Numbered from the stretch's first letter, positions 1 through 8,245 are shown. The stretch: DNA of 64,000 bases from Actinobacteria bacterium UBA6100 (GCA_002423585.1 DIWS01000018.1:20206-84205), one strand, 5' to 3'. The notes: generated by a model not told the origin, from the letters alone. Numbers and translations: made by a program.

Positions 1-311
1 TTGCAGTGTTCGATGGCACGGATGACCGTGCCCGGATCGACGTTGACGACCACCGAGACCACCGGGACGGTCGCAACGGGGGAGAGATCGAATCGCGCGA
101 TGGATGCTTCGCCCGCGAGGAGCTCGATCCAGGTGATGTAGTGGTCAGGCTGATTAGGATGCGGCACCTCCCAGCCCACGGACACCGTGACGAGCAGCCC
201 TTCATCGACCTCGTCGACGTCGATGTGGGGCGTGTGCTTCTTCTCGAAGTCACCGGCTGCAGACATGTCGGCGACCAGGTTCAAAGGAGCGAGTATCGGT
301 GCATCGGACAT
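1..311 (-). CDS. Superoxide reductase (desulfoferrodoxin/neelaredoxin family), 3' end cut by window edge
   Basis: Reverse-strand reading from an ATG at 311 gives about 103 residues before the window ends. A strong AAGGAGG ribosome site lies 6 nt upstream of the ATG. The protein has the superoxide reductase iron-site layout: a KKHTPHI segment (first His ligand), then VGWEVPHPNQPDHYITWIEL carrying two further His ligands. The visible part ends at IEHCN, which is exactly where the family's C-N-x-H-G motif (Cys and last His ligand) should continue. There is no N-terminal rubredoxin-like desulforedoxin domain, so this is the one-iron class. The enzyme reduces superoxide to peroxide in the cytoplasm of anaerobes and microaerophiles. 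It is divergent from the next gene, sharing a 142-nt intergenic region. The last residues are outside the window. Confidence 0.88.
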   Translation of the reverse strand, partial: MSDAPILAPLNLVADMSAAGDFEKKHTPHIDVDEVDEGLLVTVSVGWEVPHPNQPDHYITWIELLAGEASIARFDLSPVATVPVVSVVVNVDPGTVIRAIEHC

Positions 312-387
312 GGCATCCTCCTTGGTGATCGGTGTCTCCACGTGCTTCCGTGTGAACATACCCCCGATGGGTGCGGGTGTGTCGGAG

Positions 388-393
388 TAGAAT
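388..393 (+). promoter_or_regulatory. Candidate -10 element (TAGAAT)
   Basis: TAGAAT preceded by G, 60 nt upstream of the isochorismatase-family start and inside the divergent region with the superoxide reductase gene. It matches a hexamer family that recurs before many genes here. No convincing -35 box is visible. Confidence 0.4.
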
Positions 394-453
394 CCATCGC
401 GAAGCGACAGGGCCCCGTGTCGTGGCCCGATCGTTCGCGGAAGGAGGTGTGTC

Positions 454-1026
454 GTGACGGCTGCACACATGATCGACCGCACCGACGCGGTGCTGGTGCT
501 GATCGACATGCAGGAGTCGCTCGTCGCGGCCATGGAGCGCCGGGACGGCGTCGTGGGCACCGCCGCGCTGCTCGCCCGGGTCGCCGGGGTCCTCGACGTG
601 CCGGTGATCGTGACGCGTCAGTATCCCGAGGGTCTCGGCGACACGGTCCCGCTTCTGCGCGAGGCGACGGCCGGGGCCATCCCGATCGACAAGCTGACGT
701 TCTCGTGTCTCGCCGAGCCGGCGTTCGCCGAGCGGCTCGGCGCGCTCGGGCGTCGGCAGGTCGTGCTCGCCGGCATGGAGACGCATATCTGCGTGGCGCA
801 GACCGCGCTGGCGCTGCTCGCCGAAGGATACGACGTGCATGTCGTGGCAGACGCGGCGTGCTCCCGGCGGACCACCGATCACGAGATAGCGCTCCTGCGC
901 CTGCGGGCCGCCGGTGCGGAGGTCACGGTGACCGAGTCGGTCATCTACGAGGCGCTCGGCCGCGCCGGCACTCCGGCGTTTCGCGAGGTGTTGGCGCATG
1001 TGAAGTCCCATCCGCTCGGAGGGTGA
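454..1026 (+). CDS. Isochorismatase-family cysteine hydrolase
   Basis: A 190-residue cytosolic protein of the isochorismatase-like hydrolase fold (YcaC/nicotinamidase relatives). The catalytic triad is visible: Asp18 in LIDMQES, Lys80 in PIDKLTFSC, and nucleophile Cys113 in METHICV. The cis-peptide region before the Cys also fits. The GTG start at 454 is chosen because GGAAGGAGG lies 7 nt upstream. Length is typical of stand-alone family members. The substrate cannot be deduced: relatives hydrolyse isochorismate, nicotinamide, carbamoyl compounds or are orphan. Neither neighbour (superoxide reductase, folD) gives a clear pathway link. Confidence 0.85.
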   Translation: MTAAHMIDRTDAVLVLIDMQESLVAAMERRDGVVGTAALLARVAGVLDVPVIVTRQYPEGLGDTVPLLREATAGAIPIDKLTFSCLAEPAFAERLGALGRRQVVLAGMETHICVAQTALALLAEGYDVHVVADAACSRRTTDHEIALLRLRAAGAEVTVTESVIYEALGRAGTPAFREVLAHVKSHPLGG

Positions 1027-1046
1027 CCGCCCGGCGGCCCTTTGGG

Positions 1047-1052
1047 TACACT
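1047..1052 (+). promoter_or_regulatory. Candidate promoter for folD (-10 TACACT)
   Basis: TACACT preceded by GG, 53 nt before the folD ATG. A GTGACC hexamer at 1023-1028 could be a -35 element with an 18-nt spacer. Confidence 0.45.
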
Positions 1053-1105
1053 GACTGCGCGCCGGAGCCCCGGCGCGGACCACTTCGAGAGCGGGAGCAG
1101 CCCAC

Positions 1106-1957
1106 ATGGCAACCATCATCGACGGCAACGCGGTCGCATCCGCGGTGCGGGAGCGTGCGGCCCTGGGTGCGCGGGGGCTGATCGAGCGGGGTGTGACGCC
1201 GTGTCTCGCGGTCGTGCTGGTGGGCGACGACCCGGCCTCGGCATCGTACGTCCGCATGAAGGAGCGCGACTGCGAGGCTGTGGGTATCGAGAGCCGGGAC
1301 CACCGGCTGCCGGCCGAGACCACGCAGGCCGAGCTCGACGATCTCATCGATACACTGAACGCAGACCCCGCAGTACACGGTATCCTCGTGCAGATGCCGC
1401 TCCCCGGGCATCTGGACGCTGAGTCCGTCATCGAGCGGATCTCGCCCGCGAAGGACGCGGACGGCTTCCACCCTGAGAGCCTCGGCCTGCTCGTGCGCGG
1501 TCTCCCGGGCTTCCGCGCCTGCACGCCGGCCGGAGTGATGGAGATGCTGACGGCGTACGACATCGACCCGTCGGGGATGCGCGCCGTCGTGGTGGGGCGT
1601 TCGACGATCGTCGGTAAGCCGATGGCGCTCCTGCTCCTGGAGGCGAACGCGACCGTGACCGTGTGTCACTCACGTACACGGGATCTCAAGGCGGTCTGCC
1701 GGGAGGCGGACCTGCTCGTGGCGGCGATCGGCAGGGCGAAGATGATCGACGCGTCGTATGTGAAGCCGGGGGCCGTGGTGATCGACGTCGGTATCAACCG
1801 CACCGACGAGGGGATGGTGGGCGATGTCGACTTCGCGAGCGTCGAGCCGATCGCCTCGGCCATCACGCCGGTGCCGGGCGGCGTCGGCCCGATGACGCGC
1901 GCCATGCTCATGGTCAACACCATCGCAGCCGCAGAGGCTTCGGTGGCACGCCCGTAG
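1106..1957 (+). CDS. folD: Bifunctional methylenetetrahydrofolate dehydrogenase/methenyltetrahydrofolate cyclohydrolase
   Basis: 283 residues, normal FolD length. FolD interconverts 5,10-methylene-THF, methenyl-THF and 10-formyl-THF with NADP in one-carbon metabolism. Family motifs are intact: YVRMKERDC with the catalytic Lys near residue 52, GILVQMPLP, DGFHPESLG, the Rossmann segment VVVGRSTIVGKPMALLLL, and the C-terminal ITPVPGGVGPMTRAML. The gene is preceded by its own -10-like hexamer and seems to be transcribed separately from the upstream hydrolase. Confidence 0.97.
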   Translation: MATIIDGNAVASAVRERAALGARGLIERGVTPCLAVVLVGDDPASASYVRMKERDCEAVGIESRDHRLPAETTQAELDDLIDTLNADPAVHGILVQMPLPGHLDAESVIERISPAKDADGFHPESLGLLVRGLPGFRACTPAGVMEMLTAYDIDPSGMRAVVVGRSTIVGKPMALLLLEANATVTVCHSRTRDLKAVCREADLLVAAIGRAKMIDASYVKPGAVVIDVGINRTDEGMVGDVDFASVEPIASAITPVPGGVGPMTRAMLMVNTIAAAEASVARP

Positions 1958-1989
1958 GGCGCCTCCATACCCTGTACACATCTTCGCGG

Positions 1990-1995
1990 TAGAAT
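1990..1995 (+). promoter_or_regulatory. Candidate -10 element (TAGAAT)
   Basis: TAGAAT preceded by GCGG, 36 nt before the ATG of the exported protein at 2031, in the short gap after folD. No clear -35 box. Confidence 0.4.
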
Positions 1996-2030
1996 GCCGC
2001 ATCGGACCCACACTACCGAGAGGCTGCCGA

Positions 2031-2774
2031 ATGACCCGCACGCTACGCCACGCACGGTGCGCTGCCGTGCTGCTGTTCGCCATGATGCTTGCCGTTCCCG
2101 GAGCGGCCAGTGCCACGACCGTGCTCGAGTATCAGCTTCAGTACGAGCCTGCGCCGGACGTGTCGCTGGTGATCGTCACCGCCGTGGCCGATCCCCAGTT
2201 GCCACTGCCCATCACTGTGTCGATTCCGGTGCCCGCGGGTGCGACGTTGCTCTGGGCCGGCGAGGTTCTCGGCGGCCCGACCACTGAAGACCCGGCGCGT
2301 GAGACCACCAAAGAGACCATCGAAGGCATGGACGTCTACACCATGACGCTCGCGCAGGGGTACACGGGTCAGCTCGAGTTGCAGGTCCCGGCGGCGTCTG
2401 CCTCGGGCACTCGCCAGACGGCGTCGATGACCTGGACGAACCCGGGTGAGGAGGTGCCGGTGCGCGCGTCGGCCATCCTGCCGGCGGGCGCGACCGATGT
2501 CGAGATCACTCCCGAGGTCGGGGGCGCGACGGACACCAACACGGCAGGCGCGACGTTGTACCCGCTCACGGGGGGGCGTCTAGCCCAGGGCGAATCGATG
2601 GTGATCCAGGTCAGCTGGTCGGCCGGAGGAGCCTCGCCGGAGGCTGCCGACAGTCCCGCGGTCCTGCCCATCGTGCTCGGTCTGCTCGTGCTCGCGGTCG
2701 CGGCGCTCGTGGTCGTAGTGGTGCGTGAGCGCACCCGTGCCCGGCGTGCGGCGGTCGGCTCCGCCCGGCCCTGA
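2031..2774 (+). CDS. Exported, C-terminally membrane-anchored protein of unknown function
   Basis: 247 residues that I do not recognise as a named family. The N-terminus is a Sec signal peptide: basic TRTLRHAR, hydrophobic AVLLFAMMLAVPG, and an AxA-type site at GAASA near residue 28. The central ~160 residues are Thr/Ala/Gly-rich and predicted beta, like an extracellular adhesion or Ig-like domain. Near residues 208-230 a hydrophobic helix (IVLGLLVLAVAALVVVVV) is followed by basic RERTRARR, so the bulk sits outside the membrane. It lies 2 nt before the GDT1-family transporter gene, suggesting cotranscription. No catalytic motif is visible. Confidence 0.75.
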   Translation: MTRTLRHARCAAVLLFAMMLAVPGAASATTVLEYQLQYEPAPDVSLVIVTAVADPQLPLPITVSIPVPAGATLLWAGEVLGGPTTEDPARETTKETIEGMDVYTMTLAQGYTGQLELQVPAASASGTRQTASMTWTNPGEEVPVRASAILPAGATDVEITPEVGGATDTNTAGATLYPLTGGRLAQGESMVIQVSWSAGGASPEAADSPAVLPIVLGLLVLAVAALVVVVVRERTRARRAAVGSARP

Positions 2775-2776
2775 CG

Positions 2777-3418
2777 GTGGGCGTGGCCTTCATACTCGCA
2801 TTCGTGCTCGTCGGTCTTGCCGAGCTCGGTGATAAGAGCCAGCTGCTGCTGCTCGGCTTCGCGGCGAAGTACCGCCCGGCCAAAGTGTTGGCCGGAGCCG
2901 CCGTCGCGATCCTGCTCCTCCAGGCCGCGAGCGTGCTCCTCGGTCGGGCCGTCGGCACCTTTGTACCGGGCGGTATCGTCTCGGTCGCCGCGGGGCTGCT
3001 CTTCATCATCTTCGGCATCGTGACGTGGCGTGGCGCGGACGATGAGGGGTCCGGGGAAGCGGACGGCCGCACGTTCACGCTCGGACCGATCCTCACCGTC
3101 GCGGCCGCGTTGCTCCTGGCGGAGTTCGGCGACAAGACGCAGCTGATGACCGTCTCGATCGCTGCCGACCCGGCGGCTGCGCTGCGCACGCTCGGCTCGG
3201 TCGCCAGTGGCATCAAGGCACCGGAGGCCGGTAGCACGGCGACCGCGCTCGGCGTGTGGCTGGGCTCCTCTGCAGGCTTCCTTGCCGCGGATGCGCTCGC
3301 GATCGTGATCGGTGCCGTGTTGGGGGCGCGACTGCCTCGCAGGGCGATCGCGCGTTTCTCGGCGGTCGTCTTCGTGGTCTTCGGGTCGGTGACTTTGGCG
3401 TCAACGTTCGTGGTCTAG
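2777..3418 (+). CDS. GDT1/TMEM165 (UPF0016) family cation transporter, probably Mn2+ export
   Basis: 213 residues with six predicted membrane helices in two homologous halves. Each half carries the family signature E-x-G-D-K-(S/T)-Q: LAELGDKSQLLLL near residue 14 and LAEFGDKTQLMTV near residue 118. These acidic motifs form the cation path. Bacterial members (MneA-like) export manganese and eukaryotic ones exchange Ca/Mn; the ion here is inferred only. Start is GTG at 2777, immediately after the preceding stop; GTG at 2783 is possible. The insert between halves is an acidic Gly-rich loop. Confidence 0.88.
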   Translation: MGVAFILAFVLVGLAELGDKSQLLLLGFAAKYRPAKVLAGAAVAILLLQAASVLLGRAVGTFVPGGIVSVAAGLLFIIFGIVTWRGADDEGSGEADGRTFTLGPILTVAAALLLAEFGDKTQLMTVSIAADPAAALRTLGSVASGIKAPEAGSTATALGVWLGSSAGFLAADALAIVIGAVLGARLPRRAIARFSAVVFVVFGSVTLASTFVV

Positions 3419-3441
3419 CACCGCGTCGGACCCGACGGCGG

Positions 3442-3447
3442 TACACT
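3442..3447 (+). promoter_or_regulatory. Candidate -10 element upstream of queH (TACACT)
   Basis: GCGGTACACTGCC, 19 nt before the queH GTG. An almost identical GCGGTACACTGCC occurs before queA, about 600 nt downstream. Confidence 0.45.
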
Positions 3448-3466
3448 GCCTTTGGAGGTGGATGCG

Positions 3467-4024
3467 GTGAGGGTGATGATCCACGCGTGTTGCGGACCGT
3501 GTCTGCTCGAGCCGTACGATGCGCTTGCGGCGGGGCACGAGGTGTCCGTCTGCTACGCGAACCCGAACATCCAGCCGGCCGAGGAGTACGCGCACCGGCG
3601 CGACACGCTGGTCGAGTACGCACGCGCCGCCGGGATCGACGTGCGCGAGTTGCCGTACGAGCCCGAAGTCTGGGCAGCCGCGACTGCCGGTCTCGGTCGG
3701 CCGGAGCGCTGTCATGCTTGTTACGGACTCCGGATCGGCATGGTCGCCGCCGAGGCGGCACGTGAGGGTTTCGACGCGGTGGCGACCACCCTCACCGTGA
3801 GTCCCTACCAGGACCCCGACGCGATACGCGCGATGGGGGAAGAGGCCTGCGCCGAGGCTGGCGTGACATTCCTGGTGACCGACTTTCGTGAGCGGTATCC
3901 CGACGCGACGCGACGTTCGCGCGAGCTCGGCATGTACCGCCAGAACTACTGCGGGTGCCTGCCGAGCAGGGCCGAGGCAGAGGCTGAGCGCGCCGCACGC
4001 AAGGCGGCCCGGCAGAAGCGCTGA
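3467..4024 (+). CDS. queH: Epoxyqueuosine reductase QueH
   Basis: About 185 residues. QueH reduces epoxyqueuosine to queuosine in tRNA and is the non-cobalamin alternative to QueG. Cysteine signatures of the family are all present: N-terminal HACCGPC, central ERCHACYGLR and C-terminal NYCGCLPS, which bind a 4Fe-4S cluster and second metal site. GTG 3467 is taken as the start because GGAGG sits 8 nt upstream at 3454-3458; ATG at 3476 is a shorter alternative. The next gene is queA and tgt follows 1.6 kb on, so three steps of the same tRNA modification cluster here. Confidence 0.93.
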   Translation: MRVMIHACCGPCLLEPYDALAAGHEVSVCYANPNIQPAEEYAHRRDTLVEYARAAGIDVRELPYEPEVWAAATAGLGRPERCHACYGLRIGMVAAEAAREGFDAVATTLTVSPYQDPDAIRAMGEEACAEAGVTFLVTDFRERYPDATRRSRELGMYRQNYCGCLPSRAEAEAERAARKAARQKR

Positions 4025-4044
4025 GTGCGGCGGAGGCGCTGCGG

Positions 4045-4050
4045 TACACT
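4045..4050 (+). promoter_or_regulatory. Candidate -10 element upstream of queA (TACACT)
   Basis: GCGGTACACTGCC, repeating the motif before queH; 36 nt before the queA ATG. Confidence 0.42.
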
Positions 4051-4086
4051 GCCGGAAGAAACGCGGTGCACGAGGGGGCATACGTC

Positions 4087-5121
4087 ATGAAGACCGACGA
4101 CTTCGATTACGAGCTGCCGAGTGGACTGATCGCGCAGCACCCTGCCCAGCCGCGCGACGCATGCCGCCTGATGGTGATGGACCGGGCCAGCGGGCAGATC
4201 GATCACCGTGCCTTCGGCGACATCCTCGAGTATCTCGATCACGGAGACGTTGTCGTGCTCAACGAGACACGTGTGTTGCCGGCGCGCCTCAAGGGTGCCA
4301 AGGACGAGACGGGCGGCGCTGTGGAGGTGCTGCTGCTCCGCCACCGGTACGGCGAGACCTGGGAGTGCCTGGTCAAGCCGGGCCGTCGCATCAAGGCGAG
4401 AGCCCGCATCATCTTCGGCGCGGGCGAGATCACCGGTCTGGTGGTCGACGTGCTCGAGGAGTCGGGCGCGCGGCTCATCCAGTTCCACACGCCGGCCGGC
4501 ACGTTCCTCGACGCGGTCCACCGCATCGGCGAGGTCCCGCTGCCGCCGTACATCACGCAGCCGCTGAGGGATCCCTCCGAGTATCAGACCGTGTACGCCG
4601 CCGAGGAGCACAGCGTGGCTGCGCCGACCGCCGGACTCCACTTCACCGAGGAGCTGCTCGAGGCGGCGCAGATGGCTGGCGTGCACCTCGCCACCGTGGA
4701 GCTCGACGTGGGCCTTGACACGTTCCGTCCGGTGGCGGTCGACGACCCTGCGGAGCATCCGATCCACAGCGAACACTACCGCGTGCCGGCCAGGGCGGCC
4801 GACGCCATCAACGACGCTAAGGCCCGAGGGAACCGTGTCATCTGCGTGGGCACCACGTCGGTGCGGGCCGTGGAGAGCGCCTTCAACGAGGAGACCGGGC
4901 TCGTGGAGGCGTCGGAGGGTTCGACCGACCTCTACATCCTGCCGGGTTTCCGCTTCGGGGTGGCCGACGCGATCATCACGAACTTCCACGTGCCACGGTC
5001 GACGCTGCTCATGATGGTGAGCGCGTTCGCTGGCCGCGATCTGATCATGCGTGCGTACGATCTTGCGCGCGAGGAACGCTACCGGTTCCTGTCCTTCGGC
5101 GACGCGATGCTGATCTTGTAG
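4087..5121 (+). CDS. queA: tRNA preQ1(34) S-adenosylmethionine ribosyltransferase-isomerase QueA
   Basis: 344 residues. QueA transfers and isomerises the ribosyl group of SAM onto preQ1 in tRNA to make epoxyqueuosine. Motifs seen: the N-terminal MKTDDFDYELP, LIAQHPAQPRDACRLMV, VVLNETRVLPARL, the AAPTAGLHFTEELL core, and C-terminal ITNFHVPRSTLLMMVSAF. The start at 4087 matches the conserved family N-terminus and has GAGGGGG about 8 nt upstream; an in-frame ATG at 4066 would add an atypical extension. It ends only 6 nt from the convergent anti-sigma gene. Confidence 0.97.
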   Translation: MKTDDFDYELPSGLIAQHPAQPRDACRLMVMDRASGQIDHRAFGDILEYLDHGDVVVLNETRVLPARLKGAKDETGGAVEVLLLRHRYGETWECLVKPGRRIKARARIIFGAGEITGLVVDVLEESGARLIQFHTPAGTFLDAVHRIGEVPLPPYITQPLRDPSEYQTVYAAEEHSVAAPTAGLHFTEELLEAAQMAGVHLATVELDVGLDTFRPVAVDDPAEHPIHSEHYRVPARAADAINDAKARGNRVICVGTTSVRAVESAFNEETGLVEASEGSTDLYILPGFRFGVADAIITNFHVPRSTLLMMVSAFAGRDLIMRAYDLAREERYRFLSFGDAMLIL

Positions 5122-5127
5122 CTGCCC

Positions 5128-6105
5128 TCACGGGAGCGGCTCCCACCAGGTCCAGCCGGGGTTACCGGCGGCAGGGTCCCCGGGTGCCGTGTCCGGGGCG
5201 ACGGCGAACCCATCAGCGGTGTCACCTCCCAAAGGAACGAACACCTCTGCACCTCTGTCATCGCGCCCCGCGGGCTCGAAGGCGGGAGAGCCGTCGGCTG
5301 TGACCGGTGCAGCGAACCGCCCGGGCAGCGATGGCCACATGCCGAACGCTTCGAGAGGCGTCTCCGTCACGAGGCCGTACTCCACTCCGCCGAGCGTTCG
5401 GGTCACGCGGCGGAACACCAGGTAGCCGCCATCGCCGAGCACGTAGAGCGCAGATCGGTCATCTCCCGGGTAGAACGCGTTGCGACTCCGTGTGAGGCCT
5501 TCGCCGAGGGATGTCCTCACGAGTCCGGCGGAGACGAGGGTTGACGTCGGCGTGTCCGCGGCCCCCTCGATCATCCACACCGATTCGTCGAGGCTCACGT
5601 AGTCGGGTGGCGCGGCGGCTCCGGCGACCGGGGAGTCAGCCTCCTCGGTCACCCCGGCGGGAGGCGCTGCCCGCAGGGCCTCGTCTTCGGCCGACTCGGT
5701 CACGGCCGCTTCCTGCGCCGTCTGTCCCATGCGGCTGAGCAGGGCGAGTCCACCCGCGGAGACCACCACGAGCAGCACCGCCGCGGCCGATGCCAGTATG
5801 GCGATGCGGGGCACCCAGTCGAAGGGGCGCCGGGTGCGCAGCGACGACGGAGCGGGTGCCTCGCGAGGCGCATCGGCGTGGCGTGCGTCGCGCGACATCT
5901 GTCCGGTGATCTCGCCGATCCGCGCGACGAGCTCGGGCGGTGCCTCGGGGTCCGGCGCTGAAGCGATGCGGTCCAACACGCGAAGGAAGAGCGCGCAGTC
6001 TGCGCAGGCGTCAGCGTGTGCACGTGCCTGCGCGAGCAGTCCGGCGTCGACTGGTTCTCCGTCGTGGGCGGCGGAGATGATCTCACACGCCTGCATGCAG
6101 TCCAT
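5128..6105 (-). CDS. Anti-sigma factor with zinc-binding (ZAS) domain, membrane-anchored
   Basis: About 325 residues. The N-terminal 60 residues carry the zinc anti-sigma motif H-x3-C-x2-C (HADACADC), plus an upstream CEIISAAHDGE, typical of proteins that sequester ECF sigma factors. A single membrane helix (about residues 100-125, AILASAAAVLLVVVSAGGLALL) separates it from a ~200-residue C-terminal sensor part without recognisable motif. ATG 6105 is chosen because AAGGAGG lies 8 nt upstream; this leaves a 23-nt overlap with the sigma gene, so the two are translationally coupled. The C-terminal part probably senses an extracytoplasmic signal (inference). Confidence 0.85.
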   Translation of the reverse strand: MDCMQACEIISAAHDGEPVDAGLLAQARAHADACADCALFLRVLDRIASAPDPEAPPELVARIGEITGQMSRDARHADAPREAPAPSSLRTRRPFDWVPRIAILASAAAVLLVVVSAGGLALLSRMGQTAQEAAVTESAEDEALRAAPPAGVTEEADSPVAGAAAPPDYVSLDESVWMIEGAADTPTSTLVSAGLVRTSLGEGLTRSRNAFYPGDDRSALYVLGDGGYLVFRRVTRTLGGVEYGLVTETPLEAFGMWPSLPGRFAAPVTADGSPAFEPAGRDDRGAEVFVPLGGDTADGFAVAPDTAPGDPAAGNPGWTWWEPLP

Positions 6106-6655
6106 CGGATGCACCTCCTTCCGGCTCAAGGAGTAGTGCGGCGAGCGCCCGCCGGGCGCGGAACACGCGGGACTTCACGGTACCGGTCGGCACGCCGAGG
6201 GCCTCGGCAGCCTCCTGGTAGCTCAAGCCGAAGAGCGTCACCGCGCCGAGGGCGTCGCGCTCCTCCGGAGCGAGCGTGCCCATCGCCTGGCCGAGCGCCG
6301 AGGCGAACACCACATCGTCTGCGAAGTCGGCGGCGGGGAGCGGGTCGAATGTGAGCGGGTCCACCGGCTGCGGCGTGCGGCGGCCGGCGCGCACCATGTC
6401 GAGGCAGACGTTGTGCGTCACCCGGTAGAGCCAGGTGGAGAGCCGGGCGCGCCCGTCGAAGCTCGAGATGGTGCGGAACACCTTGATGAACACCTCCTGC
6501 GTCGCGTCCTCGGCCGATGTGCGATCGCCGAAGAAACGCAGCGCATGACCGTACACGGCGTCGGCGTTCTCACGCACGATCGCTGCGAAGGCGGACTCGT
6601 CACCGCTCGCGGCGGCGTTGGCCAGTTCCAGGTCGCTCATGGGGCGAGTGACCAA
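6083..6655 (-). CDS. ECF-type RNA polymerase sigma factor
   Basis: 190 residues with sigma-70 region 2 (residues ~25-90, including DATQEVFIKVFRTI and the WLYRVTHNVCLD segment) and region 4 (residues ~125-180, LSYQEAAEALGVPTGTVKSR helix-turn-helix), and no regions 1 or 3: the ECF layout. It overlaps the anti-sigma gene. The TTG at 6655 has GGGAG 6 nt upstream and is preferred; ATG 6640 is the alternative. The pair splits the queuosine genes and is divergent from tgt, with an 86-nt shared gap. Autoregulation is likely but no ECF promoter pair was confirmed. Confidence 0.92.
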   Translation of the reverse strand: MVTRPMSDLELANAAASGDESAFAAIVRENADAVYGHALRFFGDRTSAEDATQEVFIKVFRTISSFDGRARLSTWLYRVTHNVCLDMVRAGRRTPQPVDPLTFDPLPAADFADDVVFASALGQAMGTLAPEERDALGAVTLFGLSYQEAAEALGVPTGTVKSRVFRARRALAALLLEPEGGASDGLHAGV

Positions 6656-6729
6656 CCTTCACTCCCTTTGGACGCACCGCGTCCGCGCCGGGTTCATCTC
6701 GAAACACAAGCATACCCGCTCTTGACTGC

Positions 6730-6735
6730 TAGAAT
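6730..6735 (+). promoter_or_regulatory. Candidate -10 element (TAGAAT) giving a leaderless tgt transcript
   Basis: TAGAAT ends 6 nt before the tgt ATG at 6742, so initiation at the usual distance would fall on the A of the start codon. No Shine-Dalgarno sequence is present before this ATG. Confidence 0.5.
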
Positions 6736-6741
6736 CCGCGC

Positions 6742-7863
6742 ATGACCATCTTCGATTTCACGGTGCATGCCACCGACACGAGCACGGCCGCGCGCGCGGC
6801 GACCTTCGAGACCCCGCACGGCGTTGTCCCCACACCGATGTTCATGCCGGTGGGGACGCGCGCGACCGTCAAAGGCGTGACGCCGGATCAACTGCGCGAG
6901 ATCGGCGCGCATGTGGTGCTCGCGAACACATACCACCTGTTCCTCCGGCCGGGCACCGAGATCGTAGAGGGTGCCGGCGGTCTCCACGGCTTCATGGGCT
7001 GGGACCGGCCGATCCTCACCGACTCGGGTGGCTTCCAGGTCTTCAGCCTGGCAGACACCGTGAAGGTCACCGATGAGGGTGTGGGCTTCCGCTCGATCGT
7101 GGACGGTGCGAAGCACTTCTGGACGCCGGAGGACAACATGGCGATCCAGGAGGCCCTCGGCGCCGACATCATCATGCAGCTCGACCAGTGCCCACCGTAC
7201 CCGGCCGAGAAGCAGTTCGTAGCCGGGGCGGTGCGCCGCTCCGCCGAGTGGGCCGCCCGCTGCAAGCAGGCGCACGTCCGGGACGACCAGGCGCTTTTCG
7301 GCATCGTTCAGGGCGGTGTGTTCCAGGACCTGCGGGCGGAGAGCGTCGCGCGCCTGGCGGAGATCGGCTTTCCGGGCTACGGCATCGGCGGCTACTCGGT
7401 AGGGGAGCCACACGACCTGATGTTGGAGAGTCTGGCTCCGGTGACCGAACTGCTGCCGGTCGATCGGCCTCGCTATCTGATGGGAGTAGGCAATCCGACG
7501 ACGATGCTCGAGGCGATCGCGCTCGGCGTCGACCTGTTCGACTGTGTTCTGCCCACGCGCACCGCGCGGATGGGGACCGCCTTTTCCTCGACCGGGCGCA
7601 TGAACCTCAAGAACGCGCAGTACGCACGCGATTTCGGCCCGCTCGATGAGGCGTGCTCGTGTCCGGTGTGCCGCACGTACACCCGGGCGTACATCCGGCA
7701 CCTGGTCTCGGTGAAGGAGATGCTCGGCTCGACACTGCTCTCGATCCACAACCTGCACGTGCTGATCGATCTCGCGCGCCGTGCGCGGGAGGCGATCGAG
7801 GCGGGAGAGTACGCTTCGTTCCTCGGCCAGTGGCGCCGCGGTCCGGGCGCCGACGACTACTGA
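6742..7863 (+). CDS. tgt: tRNA-guanine(34) transglycosylase (queuine/preQ1 insertion)
   Basis: 373 residues. Tgt exchanges G34 for preQ1 in GUN-anticodon tRNAs, the first tRNA-level step of queuosine synthesis. Catalytic residues are visible: Asp94 in ILTDSGGFQVFS and nucleophile Asp267 in DLFDCVLPTR. The substrate loop GIVQGGVF and the zinc site CSCPVC plus a downstream His (SIHNLH) are intact. Length is normal. Translation probably starts on a leaderless mRNA. QueH and QueA are encoded just upstream beyond the sigma/anti-sigma insertion; yajC-secD-secF follow, a tgt-yajC-secDF order common in bacteria. Confidence 0.98.
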   Translation: MTIFDFTVHATDTSTAARAATFETPHGVVPTPMFMPVGTRATVKGVTPDQLREIGAHVVLANTYHLFLRPGTEIVEGAGGLHGFMGWDRPILTDSGGFQVFSLADTVKVTDEGVGFRSIVDGAKHFWTPEDNMAIQEALGADIIMQLDQCPPYPAEKQFVAGAVRRSAEWAARCKQAHVRDDQALFGIVQGGVFQDLRAESVARLAEIGFPGYGIGGYSVGEPHDLMLESLAPVTELLPVDRPRYLMGVGNPTTMLEAIALGVDLFDCVLPTRTARMGTAFSSTGRMNLKNAQYARDFGPLDEACSCPVCRTYTRAYIRHLVSVKEMLGSTLLSIHNLHVLIDLARRAREAIEAGEYASFLGQWRRGPGADDY

Positions 7864-7909
7864 CGCCGGATAGGTCGGATGCAGTGCCGTCGTTGCGGCA
7901 CACTGGTGC

Positions 7910-7943
7910 TATGATTCGTTAGTCTGCGCGGGAATCCCCGCGC
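7910..7943 (+). promoter_or_regulatory. Candidate yajC promoter (-10 TATGAT) and 5'UTR hairpin
   Basis: TATGAT at 7910-7915 predicts a start near 7922. Immediately after it, 7926-7943 forms a 7-bp GC stem (GCGCGGG/CCCGCGC, loop AATC). The hairpin would sit at the very 5' end of a 60-nt yajC leader. Confidence 0.4.
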
Positions 7944-7981
7944 GGTGCTGTCATGCGACCACCTGTGAGAGGTCCGTAACG

Positions 7982-8245
7982 ATGGATGCCAATACCGCAC
8001 AACTGCTGTCGCTCGCGGTCATCGCCGTGGCGTTCTACCTGCTGATGATCCGCCCGCAGCAGAAGCGTCAGAAGGAGCACCAGGCGCTCATGGCGTCGCT
8101 CGTCGAGGGTGACCGCGTGGTCACCATCGGCGGCGTCTACGGGACCGTGCGCACGCTCGAGGACTCGCGTGTGGGTCTCGAGATCGCCGAGGGCGTCATC
8201 GTCGAGTTCGACCGCGCGGCTGTCGCGCGCAAGGTGGACCAGTAG
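7982..8245 (+). CDS. yajC: Preprotein translocase accessory subunit YajC
   Basis: 87 residues with one N-terminal membrane helix (LLSLAVIAVAFYLLMIRPQ) and the family signature RPQQKRQKEHQALMASLVEGDRVVT split across residues 23-48, followed by the conserved GGVYGTV turn. YajC associates with SecDF and YidC at the Sec translocon. It lies between tgt and secD as in many bacteria. GAGAGG upstream provides the ribosome site. Confidence 0.95.
   Translation: MDANTAQLLSLAVIAVAFYLLMIRPQQKRQKEHQALMASLVEGDRVVTIGGVYGTVRTLEDSRVGLEIAEGVIVEFDRAAVARKVDQ

Noticed and set aside
250..1563. Minus-strand open frame of 437 codons across the isochorismatase and folD genes
   Set aside because: Low-complexity shadow translation, overlapping three supported genes; the only real minus-strand gene here is the superoxide reductase at 1-311.
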